A DNA stretch of 64,000 bases. Source: Acidobacteriota bacterium. Lineage in GTDB: Bacteria; Acidobacteriota; Blastocatellia; Chloracidobacteriales; Chloracidobacteriaceae. The translations under genes and the position numbers were made by a program. Positions 25,825 through 34,754 of this stretch are shown here, piece by piece. The notes beneath the pieces were generated by a model that saw nothing but the letters and a program-made list of their open reading frames with translations, was not told the DNA's origin and searched no databases. The stretch lies in contig JACQXX010000056.1 in NCBI GenBank assembly GCA_016208495.1, positions 62,001-126,000 on the forward strand, in the 5' to 3' direction. Position 1 is the first letter of the stretch. Each line of letters opens with the position of its first letter.

Positions 25825-26194
25825 ACTCAGTACAAGTCCTCATAAATAGGGGATGGAATTTCGGTGATTCCGAATTGGCTTTCGCCCGAATAGCCGGTGG
25901 TTTGCCGCTTTGGGCACACCACCGGAGCTTCAATCCACAGTGGTTCGCGTCCGGATGGGCGCTGGAAGCTGGTTCGGGTCCCGGTTTTCGTGGAATTTCC
26001 GGCTTCTGACTCACGACTCCTGTTCCAGCGCCCATCCGGGCGCGAATCCGTGATGGCGGCTCTGTCCGGTGGCCGCGTGTCCAAAGCGACACTTGCCACC
26101 AGCTATTGTCCAGCGCCCATCCGGGCGAAAACCAATGTTTCTGCCAGCGAGTAGTCGAATTTCATCCCCCCTTTTATGGGGACTTGTACTCAGT
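25825..26194. mobile_element. MITE-like 370-bp element with about 40-bp terminal inverted repeats
   Basis: The left end ACTCAGTACAAGTCC, then ATAAATAGGGGATGGAATT, matches the reverse complement of the right end (ACTGAGTACAAGTCC, ATAAAAGGGGGGATGAAATT) with few mismatches. The inside holds a second inverted pair (CGTCCGGATGGGCGCTGGAA near 25949; its complement CCAGCGCCCATCCGG near 26026 and 26111). No transposase or long reading frame is present. It interrupts the octamer spacer inside the ABC transporter operon. Confidence 0.6.
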
Positions 26195-26241
26195 CATACA
26201 GTCACCTTGTCACTTCATCATCTTGTCACCCTCACTTCATT

Positions 26242-27885
26242 ATGCTTCCAGCCCATTGTTTTCTCACTCCTGCTGCTGCCGTTGTCGAAGGTCAGCTTGA
26301 TCTGACACAGCTTCGAGTTATCGTCACCATGAATTTGAAGCAGGCGCTCAGACCTGGCAAAGATCCAGTGACGGGCAGCGTCGGAAATCCCATTCGCCAA
26401 ATTTTGCTTTCAATGGGGGCATTCGGGGTGTTGTTTTCCCTCAATATTGACCGGTTTGCCGATCTGCCCAGCTATCTCATCATGCTGTTTGCCTCGACCT
26501 TCCTGATTGCGAGCCTCAACATTGCCCCCGACCCATATGACGTTCGCCAACGCAATCTGGAGACCTTTCATTCAAAAGCAATTACCCAGAAAACACTCCT
26601 CACCGCGCGAATCGCTGTGTTGTTCATTATCGTGAACTTCATTGCGGTCAGTTACTCGTTGATTCCGTTGATTGTCTCAGTGTTTTACCTTGACTGCCCG
26701 GTGGTGCTGGCCGTCTGTACTTTGATTTTATTGCTGATTGGGTGTTTTTCACTGGTGGTGTACTGGCTGGTGGTCTTGATGGTGGCGGCCCAATTTATTG
26801 GGATTGATCGGGTTCGCCAGATGTCGCAGGGGCTTTTTCTGCTGGTGTTAATCGGCATCATTGGCATTTCATTTGATTTTTTTGGGGTCAACCGCCATCC
26901 CTTTTCCCAGGAAGTTGAAAAATTATCGCTGACTGATTCAGTGTGGGTGAAGTTTTTGCCGTCAACCTGGTTTGTTGATTCTTTGGTTGGCGACCTGTCA
27001 CTGGTGGCTAACACCGAACGACTGGTGATGCTGGTAACGGTGTGTGGTGCCATTGGGATTATCTGGCGAATTGATACCGAAGGGTATTTTCCGCGCTTGA
27101 TTGAAAAGCTCTCAGAGCCGGCCTCTCAGCCCACGTCCAGTCCCCTGTCGGTAAAATTATTGAGCCTGTACCGACTGATTCCACCCGTGCGCCGATGGGT
27201 GATTCCCGATCATACCTTTGCGCTGGCGTCACTGGTCTTGACGGTTACCCAGCGCGAAGAGATTTCACGCATTCGGACCCTGGTCCCGCGGGTGTTTATG
27301 ATCCTGTTTTTTTTGGCTGGATTTAGCTCGTTTCGCCCAGAAGCCCATTTTTTCGGGTTACTCATGCTGAGCTACTATGGATTTTCGGGAGTAATCGAAG
27401 GGCTGGATATCATCAAGCAAAGTTCTCACGCTTCAGCTTGCTGGATGTTGCAGGTCATTCCACTTAGGGGAAAAGACATTCTCAAAGGTTTGCGCCTGAC
27501 AGTGATGGTGAAATTTTTTGCATTTCCAGCCGTCCTGTTGCTGGTCATGTTTTACAGCTTTCACCCTTTTCTCATCGCAACATTGCTGGCCATTGGTTTT
27601 TTCATTATTGCCAGGGTTTTAATCCCCGTGTTGCTGATTGCACAGCCTACTTATCCGCTCTCTCAAGACCAGCGGACAACCCAGTCGCTCATTGGATTCT
27701 TGATCGGAATGGTGGTGATTTTCTTCGCGGCGATGGGGTATGGCGTGATTACCCTGCTGGGATCGCTTTTGGGCTACTTTGGGCTGGCGGTGGCTGCTGG
27801 CGGGCTGGTTGGCCTGGTTGGCCTGGAGTATGTGCTCGATTTGCAGGCAGCCCGTCGGTTGCAGGCCGTTGGTGTGAAGGATTAG
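26242..27885 (+). CDS. ABC-2 type exporter permease subunit
   Basis: 547-residue integral membrane protein with about 12 hydrophobic segments, in three clusters. It pairs by position with the ATPase gene upstream. The N-terminal motif LDLTQLRVIVTMNLKQALRP resembles the pre-helix region of ABC-2 permeases with large split halves. A short loop with KLLSLYRLIPPVRRWVIPDH separates the two halves. Substrate is unknown. The start is uncertain: ATG 26242 keeps the conserved N-terminal segment, ATG 26329 would cut it, and the frame stays open further upstream into the repeat element. Confidence 0.75.
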   Translation: MLPAHCFLTPAAAVVEGQLDLTQLRVIVTMNLKQALRPGKDPVTGSVGNPIRQILLSMGAFGVLFSLNIDRFADLPSYLIMLFASTFLIASLNIAPDPYDVRQRNLETFHSKAITQKTLLTARIAVLFIIVNFIAVSYSLIPLIVSVFYLDCPVVLAVCTLILLLIGCFSLVVYWLVVLMVAAQFIGIDRVRQMSQGLFLLVLIGIIGISFDFFGVNRHPFSQEVEKLSLTDSVWVKFLPSTWFVDSLVGDLSLVANTERLVMLVTVCGAIGIIWRIDTEGYFPRLIEKLSEPASQPTSSPLSVKLLSLYRLIPPVRRWVIPDHTFALASLVLTVTQREEISRIRTLVPRVFMILFFLAGFSSFRPEAHFFGLLMLSYYGFSGVIEGLDIIKQSSHASACWMLQVIPLRGKDILKGLRLTVMVKFFAFPAVLLLVMFYSFHPFLIATLLAIGFFIIARVLIPVLLIAQPTYPLSQDQRTTQSLIGFLIGMVVIFFAAMGYGVITLLGSLLGYFGLAVAAGGLVGLVGLEYVLDLQAARRLQAVGVKD

Positions 27886-27893
27886 GGTTCAGG

Positions 27894-28040
27894 GGTCTTG
27901 AAGGGATGAGGGATGAGGGATGAGGGATGAAAAAAATCACCTTGTCACCCTATCACTTTGTCACCCTGTCACCTTGTCACTTTGTCATCTTGTCATTTTG
28001 TTACCTTGTCACCCTGTCACTTTGTCACCCTGTCATTTTG
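27894..28040. repeat. GGGATGA heptamers and TCACCTTG octamers
   Basis: 27901-27930 is a run of GGGATGA units; 27940-28038 is about 12 degenerate octamers (TCACCCTG, TCACTTTG, TCATCTTG). The spacer lies between the convergent permease and thrB genes. Confidence 0.85.
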
Positions 28041-28046
28041 ACCTGG

Positions 28047-28967
28047 TCAAACCCACTCTAGTTTTCTTCCGATCAAATCCACATCTAAAAAATAAGCGGT
28101 TGATTCGTGTCCGTAGCGAGCAAAGCACGCCTGCATCCGCGAGGCAATTTCTTCTTGATGTGAAAGAGCCAAAGCCAGGGCTGATGGTCCCGCACCACTC
28201 AAGGCAGTTGCAAGCAATCCGGGGTGTGAAAGCCCCAGAATGTCTTCCAGCCCTGGAATGTGACGGGCGCGAAATCCTTGATGTAACCGGTCCTGCATCG
28301 CTTCGCCCAGCAAGTCAAACCGTTTGTCTTCCAGGGCAGTCAATAAAAGTCCGATGCGTTGCATCTGGAATACCACGTCGGCTCGCGAAAGGGAATCAGG
28401 CAACACGGCCCTCATCGTCTGTGTAGACAGTGGAAAATGCGGTCTGACCACGATGCAGGAAATTTCGGGGGGCCAGGCCCGTCGCAGCAGGTATGGCGCC
28501 CCAGCTTCACGTTCACACAACAGGACCAATCCCCCCAGCCGGGCTGGTGCCAGGTTATCTGCATGGGACTCAAAGACCATCGCGTGTAACAAAAACTCGT
28601 CAAGCGTCAATTCACGGCCCAGAAAACTCTCAACCAGTGATACCCCAGCGACAATAGCGGCGGCACTGCTTCCCAGGCCGCTCCCCAGCGGGACATCGTT
28701 GATCATTTCAAGCGTGAGGGCCGGAAGTGAAATCCCCATCGTTGCCGCTGTGTGGTGAGCCACCTGACAGATTAAATTTTCTTCAGGTCGGAGCGGAATG
28801 TGGGTCGCCGCGCTTCCAGTTGCCGTCAGTTTCCAGTCACCAGCCTCCGCATGCCATGTGCCGCGAAGCGTTAAATACAGGCCCAGGGCCAGTCCAAGGG
28901 TATCAAATGCAGGTCCAAGGTTGGCGGTCGAAGCCGGAACACGAATTGAAAAAGTGGAATAAGCCAT
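28047..28967 (-). CDS. thrB: Homoserine kinase ThrB
   Basis: 306-residue cytosolic GHMP kinase that makes O-phosphohomoserine for threonine synthesis. The N-terminal motif VRVP-like VPASTANLGPAFDTLGLAL and the ATP loop DVPLGSGLGSSAAAIV (about residues 90-105) are the GHMP signatures. The third motif SGAGPSALAL is at the C-terminal side. The length is normal for ThrB. No other threonine genes are adjacent, so it stands alone between two repeat-rich spacers. The ATG at 28967 fits the family N-terminus but has no good ribosome site. Confidence 0.93.
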   Translation of the reverse strand: MAYSTFSIRVPASTANLGPAFDTLGLALGLYLTLRGTWHAEAGDWKLTATGSAATHIPLRPEENLICQVAHHTAATMGISLPALTLEMINDVPLGSGLGSSAAAIVAGVSLVESFLGRELTLDEFLLHAMVFESHADNLAPARLGGLVLLCEREAGAPYLLRRAWPPEISCIVVRPHFPLSTQTMRAVLPDSLSRADVVFQMQRIGLLLTALEDKRFDLLGEAMQDRLHQGFRARHIPGLEDILGLSHPGLLATALSGAGPSALALALSHQEEIASRMQACFARYGHESTAYFLDVDLIGRKLEWV

Positions 28968-28975
28968 GACGAGGG

Positions 28976-29218
28976 AAGAATGAAGAATTGAGAATGAAAA
29001 ATGAAGAAAGTGGTTAGTGGTTAGTGGTTAATTTAGTGGTTAGTGGTTAATTTAGTGGTTAGTGGTTAGTGGTTGGTTTAGTGGTTGGTTCTTGGTTCTT
29101 GGTTCTTGGTTTTTGGTTCTTCTTCGAAAGCATTGATTTCTAACCACTAACCACCAACCACTAACCACCAACCACTAACCACTAACCACTAACCACTCAT
29201 TGGTTTCTTCATTCTGTT
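28976..29218. repeat. Heptamer hairpin: GAATGAA, TTAGTGG, TTGGTTC arrays
   Basis: Left arm: GAATGAA units then TTAGTGG units. Middle: TTGGTTC units leading to a core CTTCGAAAGCATTGATTTC. Right arm: CCACTAA units and TTCTTCATTC. The arms are reverse complements. Confidence 0.9.
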
Positions 29219-29220
29219 TT

Positions 29221-30570
29221 TTAGCTGGTGAGCCGGTTGGTTGTTTCCTGCAACTGGTTGCGGAGTCGGTTTTCATCAAAGGTCAGGACATTCTGGCCGT
29301 CAAACAAAACTTTTCCGCGCACCATCGTCATAATGACATCACGACCACTGGCCGAGGCCAGTAAGGCAACTGCCGGATCGTGAACTGGTTGGGTATGCGC
29401 TCCAGAGAGTGAAATGGCCGTGATATCAGCGTCTTTTCCGACATCGAGGGTCCCAATGCGGTTCTCCAGACCGAGGGCCGTGGCCCCACCGAGGGTCATC
29501 CATTCCAGCAGGTCCGAAGCCGGCAAGACGGAGTCATCACCCATTGAAGCCCGGTGGAGCAGTCCTGTAAAGCGTGCTTCATCAAGCAAATCACATACAT
29601 TGTTGCTGGCCACACTGTCAGTTCCGAGCCCAACCGGGATTCCCCGGCGGCGCATGCGCAGGGCTGGGGCAATTCCATGACCAAATTTGGCGTTTGATTT
29701 TGGGCAATGGGCAACGCGGGCGTCCCAGAGTGAAAGCAACCCGATATCTTCTTCTGTGGCGCGAACACAATGCACCAGGAGTGGTTTTACTCGCAGCACA
29801 TTCAAATCAGCCAGATAGCGGATGGTCGAAACGCCAGGCGGTGACCATTGGATATCCCGGCGGCGGTATGAGTCGCCGATGGGACCAAGCCCTTGCCGCA
29901 TAAAGTCTTCCTCGGCCTGGGACTCGGCGGCATGGATACACATGGGAAGTTTGTCTTGTTCGGCAAATTCAGTCGTCAGTTGAAACAACAATTTTGAAAC
30001 CGTATATGGCGCATGCGGTGAAATCCCAACTTTAACCAGCGATGTTTCATGGCGGCGTAAGGTCTGGATTCTCCGTTTTAAGTCGCTCAAGCTGCGTTTG
30101 GCTTTGAGCATTTCGAGGCCAAAGACTTCTTGATACACAATTCCACGGACACCGCCAGTGACCATGGCATCCATGGCTGAGCCTGAATCACCCGTATCCG
30201 CCAGTGTCGTAATGCCCGCCCGAATGGCTTCGATCACGCCCCACCGGGCTGCAATTTGGAAATCCGAGGCCCGCAACCGTTCACGTTTGAGTTCAACCAG
30301 CTTTGTAATCCAGGGGTAAAACGGCAATTCATCGAGGAGCCCCCGCAAAGCGGTTAATTCCAAATGGGAGTGAACGTTCACAAAGCCCGGTGTGAGCGCA
30401 GTTTCACCTAAATTGACAGTTTGATAAGGACCATCTTTGGCAACACTTTCACGAACGGTTTCTTCCGGTCCAACCGCGGTAATGAGTCCATTGTGAACGG
30501 CAACCGCGCCGTGTGGAATCGGCGGGATCGAAACCGGAAGTACCCATCGAGCAGAATATACAATTGTCAT
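29221..30570 (-). CDS. Cytosolic amidohydrolase, TrzA/SAH-deaminase-like
   Basis: 449-residue metal-dependent hydrolase of the amidohydrolase superfamily (chlorohydrolase/cytosine deaminase-like, COG0402). Metal site: NVHSHLEL (HxH), ISPHAPYTVS (His), VHCVRATEED (His) and GTDSVASNN (Asp). It has no signal peptide, so it acts in the cytosol. Members deaminate S-adenosylhomocysteine, methylthioadenosine, guanine or triazines; the specificity cannot be set here. The ATG at 30570 gives the usual N-terminus MTIVYSARWVLPV; the frame continues upstream to 30618 without conservation. A paralogue with a signal peptide lies at 37643-39082. Confidence 0.88.
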   Translation of the reverse strand: MTIVYSARWVLPVSIPPIPHGAVAVHNGLITAVGPEETVRESVAKDGPYQTVNLGETALTPGFVNVHSHLELTALRGLLDELPFYPWITKLVELKRERLRASDFQIAARWGVIEAIRAGITTLADTGDSGSAMDAMVTGGVRGIVYQEVFGLEMLKAKRSLSDLKRRIQTLRRHETSLVKVGISPHAPYTVSKLLFQLTTEFAEQDKLPMCIHAAESQAEEDFMRQGLGPIGDSYRRRDIQWSPPGVSTIRYLADLNVLRVKPLLVHCVRATEEDIGLLSLWDARVAHCPKSNAKFGHGIAPALRMRRRGIPVGLGTDSVASNNVCDLLDEARFTGLLHRASMGDDSVLPASDLLEWMTLGGATALGLENRIGTLDVGKDADITAISLSGAHTQPVHDPAVALLASASGRDVIMTMVRGKVLFDGQNVLTFDENRLRNQLQETTNRLTS

Positions 30571-30762
30571 AATGCGTTTTGTAACCAGTCGTTCAAAGTC
30601 AAAAATCAATGATTGCAAGTCGAAGGGAAAAACAGGAGCTCAGGGTTGGTTGTCGTAAGCCGGAAATAATAAGTGTGTTTGGTGGATGAATCTATCGAAT
30701 AGTGTATCAAGACAGTTGAGGATTCAGGTTCAGGTTCGAAATTTTTGATTGTTTTTCCCAGG

Positions 30763-32064
30763 TCAGCCTTCCTGGCGGGATTGCCAGAAAGCCAGACTGG
30801 CATAGGTCACGGCTGATGCGCGTTCGATTTCATGCCATTGCTCGTAGTGAAGGACTTCACCCTCACAGTCGCCAAAAACATCAAGCGCGTCCAAAAAAGT
30901 CAGCATTGGAGGGAATCCACAGACCTTACGCGCATCCTGATCCTGGGCAATGTGGGTCAAGAGGGCCTGAGCATTGCGTTGCTCAACCACGGACAGGAGT
31001 TCGGAATCAGCCTGGGCAACGGTTTCCAGTTTTTCCTCGGCATCAAACGGATCCCCAAATTTGCGCCCAATGTGGGCCAGGTCACCGCCAACAAGCAGGC
31101 AACTGGATTGGGTATGTGACTGAAGCGTGGTCCGGAGTGCTTTGACAAAGTCTTGATATTCAAGCTCGTCTGGATTTTCAGTCCCGACTGATCCATCCAG
31201 CAGGGCCTGAAATGAAGTGCATAAAATCGGTACAATCCGCAGTCGCCCTTGTTCAGCCGCTTTCGGAAACAGGTGTTGCAGAAAAATAACCTGAAACTCG
31301 ATTGAATGCTCATGCCGGTGCGAGGTGTCATCCTGGCTAATGCTGCGGCCAAGTTGGACTTCGAGATGTTCTAAAAAAGCCACGTCGCATTGAAGCTGGC
31401 CAAAGGGCGTTTCATACGCCTTTCGAGAGGCCATAAACAGTCCGTTTCCGCCATAGTGAGAAGTTCCCAATATGATGAAGGTTTGTTCCGAGGTCGGATC
31501 GCTTTCGAAGTGAGCCAGGCTCTCGCCTAAAACCCGGTATGCCGGAGCATAGACCGCTCCGCCAACCCGCAAATCTATGTGTGGTGAGATCAACCCCACC
31601 AGGCGCGAGTCAGGACGTGCTTCAACCGGCGGACCACCAGCCAGAATCTCATCGAGTCGAGCACGGAGCGCGTCAATTTCAGCCGGGTAACTGGCTCCGG
31701 CGTGAGCGCAAGGCCGAACTGGCGACGAACGAAACGCCTCATCAATTTTTGCCTGGAATTGTTCAAACCGGGGGCTGTCAAACAACAAAAACGAATCAAA
31801 CATCTCCAGAATTTGAACAATTCGCTCCCGAGGGATCGTGATACCAGCTTGAAATCGAATGGCCTGCTGCATGTTCTCAACCGTATGTTGCCCGTCACAA
31901 AACAGCAGGAATAGCCCCAGAGCTTCGGGAATGATCACCGGCTCCGTGTAGTTTTGCGGGTCATGGGCGATCAATACCCGTTCTTCCTCAGCTTCGGCTG
32001 GAATCAGTTGGATTTGGCGCAATCGAGGGCGCTCTGGCAAAGGAAGATGAAGGTTTGAGTGCAT
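30763..32064 (-). CDS. MEMO1 family protein (AmmeMemoRadiSam system protein B)
   Basis: 433-residue protein. The first about 120 residues are a lineage-specific region (DGQHTVENMQQAIRFQAG) that resembles a small helical regulator domain. From about residue 125 it is MEMO-like: AGASYPAEIDALRARLDEIL, LISPHIDLRVGGAVYAPAY, GTSHYGGNG, KAYETPFGQL, HEHSIEFQVIFLQ and LVGGDLAHIGRKFGDP. These carry the His-rich metal site. MEMO is often found with an AMMECR1 protein and a radical SAM protein; neither is next to it here. ATG 32064 is chosen; TTG 32088 is an alternative start. Confidence 0.88.
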   Translation of the reverse strand: MHSNLHLPLPERPRLRQIQLIPAEAEEERVLIAHDPQNYTEPVIIPEALGLFLLFCDGQHTVENMQQAIRFQAGITIPRERIVQILEMFDSFLLFDSPRFEQFQAKIDEAFRSSPVRPCAHAGASYPAEIDALRARLDEILAGGPPVEARPDSRLVGLISPHIDLRVGGAVYAPAYRVLGESLAHFESDPTSEQTFIILGTSHYGGNGLFMASRKAYETPFGQLQCDVAFLEHLEVQLGRSISQDDTSHRHEHSIEFQVIFLQHLFPKAAEQGRLRIVPILCTSFQALLDGSVGTENPDELEYQDFVKALRTTLQSHTQSSCLLVGGDLAHIGRKFGDPFDAEEKLETVAQADSELLSVVEQRNAQALLTHIAQDQDARKVCGFPPMLTFLDALDVFGDCEGEVLHYEQWHEIERASAVTYASLAFWQSRQEG

Positions 32065-32202
32065 AGGAGTTTGGTGGCCTGTTGCCAATCCTGAATGGTG
32101 GAATATGAGTGACGCACAATCAAAAATGAAGGACGATCTATTTAGCCTGAATCTGGTTTGAACGCAACCTCAAACTCAAGCAAAATCTTGGATTAAGAGG
32201 GG

Positions 32203-32850
32203 TTAAAACTCTAACATGCCCCGCTTGTTTTTGTACCGATCCAGGATGCGCCGCACATAATTACGCGTCTCCGGGTAATCAATGCGGGCCACATACTCAT
32301 CGGCGGTCAGTTGTGGTTTCCCTGCCTGAGCCGGTGCATTTCGCCATCGTTCGGCCTGGCTTGGACCAGCGTTGTATCCGGCGAGCATCATCGGAACGAC
32401 AATTTTCTCAGCCTGATACCGCTGACGGAGCAAATCCAGATACCAGCACCCAATGGCCAGATTGATTTCCGGATATTGCAACAAATCATCTTCAGTGAGT
32501 TTTGATGCCTGGGAAGCCGACAGATTTGGGACGCGTCTGGCCATTTCACGGGCAAAGTTGGCGGAAGCATTTTGTTCACGCCGTTTTTGTTTCCACTCGG
32601 TAATCACCACGGGGGTAACCTGCATCAGGCCGACGGCACCGGCGCCGCTCCGGGCTTTGGGATTGAAGTACGATTCTTCATAAACAATTGCCCGGACCAG
32701 TTGCTCTTCAAGTTTATATTCTTTGGCTGTTTTTGAGATGAGCCCGTCAAAGCGGTGAATCCGCCAGTAGGTATAGCCGAAAAAACTGGCTGACACCACC
32801 AGCACAAACAGTACAAATGAAAGAAGTTGTCTTTTGAGAGAACGAGCCAT
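32203..32850 (-). CDS. Membrane-anchored lytic transglycosylase (SLT domain)
   Basis: 215-residue protein with one N-terminal membrane segment (about residues 8-28) and a periplasmic SLT domain. It cleaves peptidoglycan strands between N-acetylmuramic acid and N-acetylglucosamine. The catalytic Glu is in VRAIVYEESYFNPKARS, followed by GAVGLMQVTP and the closing AGYNAGPSQAERW with YVRRIL. It resembles the C-terminal catalytic part of Slt70/MltE-type enzymes without the superhelical domain. It lies 138 bp downstream of the MEMO1 gene's upstream end and is probably transcribed alone. Confidence 0.92.
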   Translation of the reverse strand: MARSLKRQLLSFVLFVLVVSASFFGYTYWRIHRFDGLISKTAKEYKLEEQLVRAIVYEESYFNPKARSGAGAVGLMQVTPVVITEWKQKRREQNASANFAREMARRVPNLSASQASKLTEDDLLQYPEINLAIGCWYLDLLRQRYQAEKIVVPMMLAGYNAGPSQAERWRNAPAQAGKPQLTADEYVARIDYPETRNYVRRILDRYKNKRGMLEF

Positions 32851-33031
32851 AAACCTGAGTACTGAGTACCGTGAGCCGTAATGACGCCGAAGATAGCGGG
32901 CTGAAGACGTTGGGCTGAGAAAACCAGGGCTCAGGGCTTGGGGCTGAAGAAATTGGTTTTATTTCATCCCTCATCCTTCTTCCCTTCCTTTGCTCCGAGC
33001 CTGCGAGTCTTCAACCCCCAGCCCTGAGCCC

Positions 33032-33223
33032 ATATGCGCCAGGAGAAGGAAGTTTGAGCCTGTGTGAGACAAGAAGATGGGGAGACACGGAGACAATTCA
33101 CCAGGGTTGTCAGGTTGAATCAGTTCCGATTGAGAGCGGGGGAAGGCGACCAGTTGTTTTTTCTCCCTGTCTCCCGGTCTCCTTGTCCAGATCGGGCTCT
33201 GTTTCCTTCTCCTGGCGCTTACG
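33032..33223. mobile_element. MITE-like element, copy A
   Basis: 192-bp element whose ends GCGCCAGGAGAAGGAA (33036-33051) and TTCCTTCTCCTGGCGC (33203-33218) are exact inverted repeats. It is flanked by a 12-bp direct repeat AGCCCTGAGCCC (33020-33031 and 33224-33235). The inside matches, in reverse orientation, the element at 53850-54047, with a near-identical central 75 bp. It has no reading frame of its own. Similar 'ccctgagccc' text elsewhere in this 512-bp spacer means the duplication could be chance in this copy. Confidence 0.8.
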
Positions 33224-33362
33224 AGCCCTGAGCCCGAGGATTTTTCAGCCCGAAAAATCCGACGAGGTGGAGGCTTGCAAAGAGGGCGTCTTTGTCCGGC
33301 GGCCAACGTGCTATGCTCCAAAAAAATAAATCAATAACCTGCAGTTCTGAGAGAAAAACTAT

Positions 33363-34208
33363 ATGGGCAAGATTGGGCTACTGGCAATGGATGTTGATGG
33401 AACATTGCTTACACCAGACGGAAAGGTAACCGAACGAACACGACAGGCCCTGGAGCAGGCAGAACGCGCCTATCAGGTACACCTGGTGCTGGCAACCGGA
33501 CGCCGGTTTCATGCCGTGCGCCCAGTTGCTCAAAATCTTGGCATTCGCACTCCTATCATCACCCACAATGGCGCACTCATTAAAAATCTGGAAACCAGGT
33601 CAATTTATCGGTATCACTGGCTCGAAAACGAGATCGCCCGCCGCTTGATTGAGCTTGGGAAACAGTTTGGGGCTGATACGCTGGCACTGGAAGATCCCGA
33701 AGGGGACGGACGGATCCTGACTGACAGCGTCTCGGAAAATAATGTTCCGCTCAAACGGTATCTCGAAATGAATCGGGCCTATGTCCGCCCGGTACCAAGT
33801 TTATTGCAGGAAGTCAGAGGCCCGGTGATTCAGGTGATGTTTTGTGGTCCTTGCCAGCCCATGGCTGAACTGGCTGAACTGCTCATGGCTGAAATGTCGG
33901 AAGTCACCCGGTTACTGATGACCTCCTATCCTCGCAACGATATGACCATCCTGGATTTACTCAACCCGGCGGCATCAAAAGGAACGGCATTGGAGTTTGT
34001 GGCTGAATTCTTTGAAATTGACCAGTCCGAGGTCATGGCAGTGGGAGACAACCATAATGATATTGATATGTTGCAGTATGCAGGTGTCGGCGTGGTGATG
34101 GGGAATGCCGAACCGGAACTGCTGGAAATGGGCTTTCACCGCACTTCATCCAACACGGAAGACGGGCTGGCGAAAGCGGTGGAACGGTTCATCCTGGGAA
34201 TCAAGTAA
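33363..34208 (+). CDS. Cof-type HAD phosphatase
   Basis: 281-residue haloacid dehalogenase superfamily hydrolase (Cof/YbiV type, C2B cap). Motif I: LLAMDVDGTLL with the nucleophile Asp; motif II: VLATGRR; the cap lies in about residues 85-195; motif III Lys is in ASKGTALEFV; motif IV: VMAVGDNHNDIDML with the magnesium-binding Asp residues. Such enzymes act on sugar phosphates, flavin or pyridoxal phosphates; substrate cannot be told. The ATG at 33363 has GAGAG upstream. A heptamer array follows the gene. Confidence 0.93.
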   Translation: MGKIGLLAMDVDGTLLTPDGKVTERTRQALEQAERAYQVHLVLATGRRFHAVRPVAQNLGIRTPIITHNGALIKNLETRSIYRYHWLENEIARRLIELGKQFGADTLALEDPEGDGRILTDSVSENNVPLKRYLEMNRAYVRPVPSLLQEVRGPVIQVMFCGPCQPMAELAELLMAEMSEVTRLLMTSYPRNDMTILDLLNPAASKGTALEFVAEFFEIDQSEVMAVGDNHNDIDMLQYAGVGVVMGNAEPELLEMGFHRTSSNTEDGLAKAVERFILGIK

Positions 34209-34217
34209 AAGCGGAAT

Positions 34218-34352
34218 GAAGAACCGCTGTAGTGGTTAGTGGCTAGTGGTTAGTTGTTGGTTCTTGGAAGGTATTGATTTCTAACCACTAACCACTAACC
34301 ACTAACCACTAACCACTAATCACTAACCACTAACCACATTCTCAATTCTTCA
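34218..34352. repeat. Heptamer hairpin: TTAGTGG and CCACTAA arrays
   Basis: TTAGTGG units, then a shortened core TTGGTTCTTGG-AAGGTATTGATTTC, then a long CCACTAA array and TTCTTCATTC. It fills the spacer between the convergent HAD and thioesterase genes. Confidence 0.88.
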
Positions 34353-34754
34353 TTCTTTCCTCCGGATCGGGGTTGGTCGGCCATCATCGCCGACCGCAAC
34401 ATAAATCACATCGGCTTCAGTGACTTTGACGATTTTGCCCGGTTCGCGCCAGCGTTCAGATTCAACCACGACGTGGACGGTCACTGATGTCCGACCGACC
34501 CGCGAAACTTCAGCGTAAAAGCTTACCAGATCACCAACATAGACCGGCTCCACAAAAATCACTTCCTTCATGGCCACAGTTACATATTGATGAGACGCCA
34601 GTTCGCGTGCCGGAACCGCCCCGGCCAGGTCAATGTAGCTCAAAATGACGCCGCCAAAGATGGTTCCAAAGGCATTGGTCTGGTGAGGCATCATCATGGT
34701 TCGAATGGCGGGTGCTTTTCGTGGAGGGAGGGCGGAAGATGGTGTTTCGTTCAT
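34350..34754 (-). CDS. Acyl-CoA thioesterase (hotdog fold)
   Basis: 134-residue cytosolic hotdog thioesterase of the YciA/BACH group. MMMPHQTNAFGTIFGGVILSYIDLAGA is the family's N-terminal motif: Asn and the FGG loop mark the substrate and CoA site, and Asp sits in IDLAG. The strands VTVAMKEVIFVEPVYVGDLV and TSVTVHVVVESE follow. The acyl chain preference is unknown. It is transcribed away from the CNBD-DUF4388 gene across a 264-bp spacer with little structure. Confidence 0.9.
   Translation of the reverse strand: MNETPSSALPPRKAPAIRTMMMPHQTNAFGTIFGGVILSYIDLAGAVPARELASHQYVTVAMKEVIFVEPVYVGDLVSFYAEVSRVGRTSVTVHVVVESERWREPGKIVKVTEADVIYVAVGDDGRPTPIRRKE

Noticed and set aside
26176-26241. ABC permease start upstream of 26242
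   Set aside because: This part is made of the inverted-repeat element and the octamer array and encodes no conserved residues.
28976-29218. CRISPR-like array (regular short repeats)
   Set aside because: Units are 7 bp with no spacers between them and mirror-image halves, and there are no cas genes nearby.
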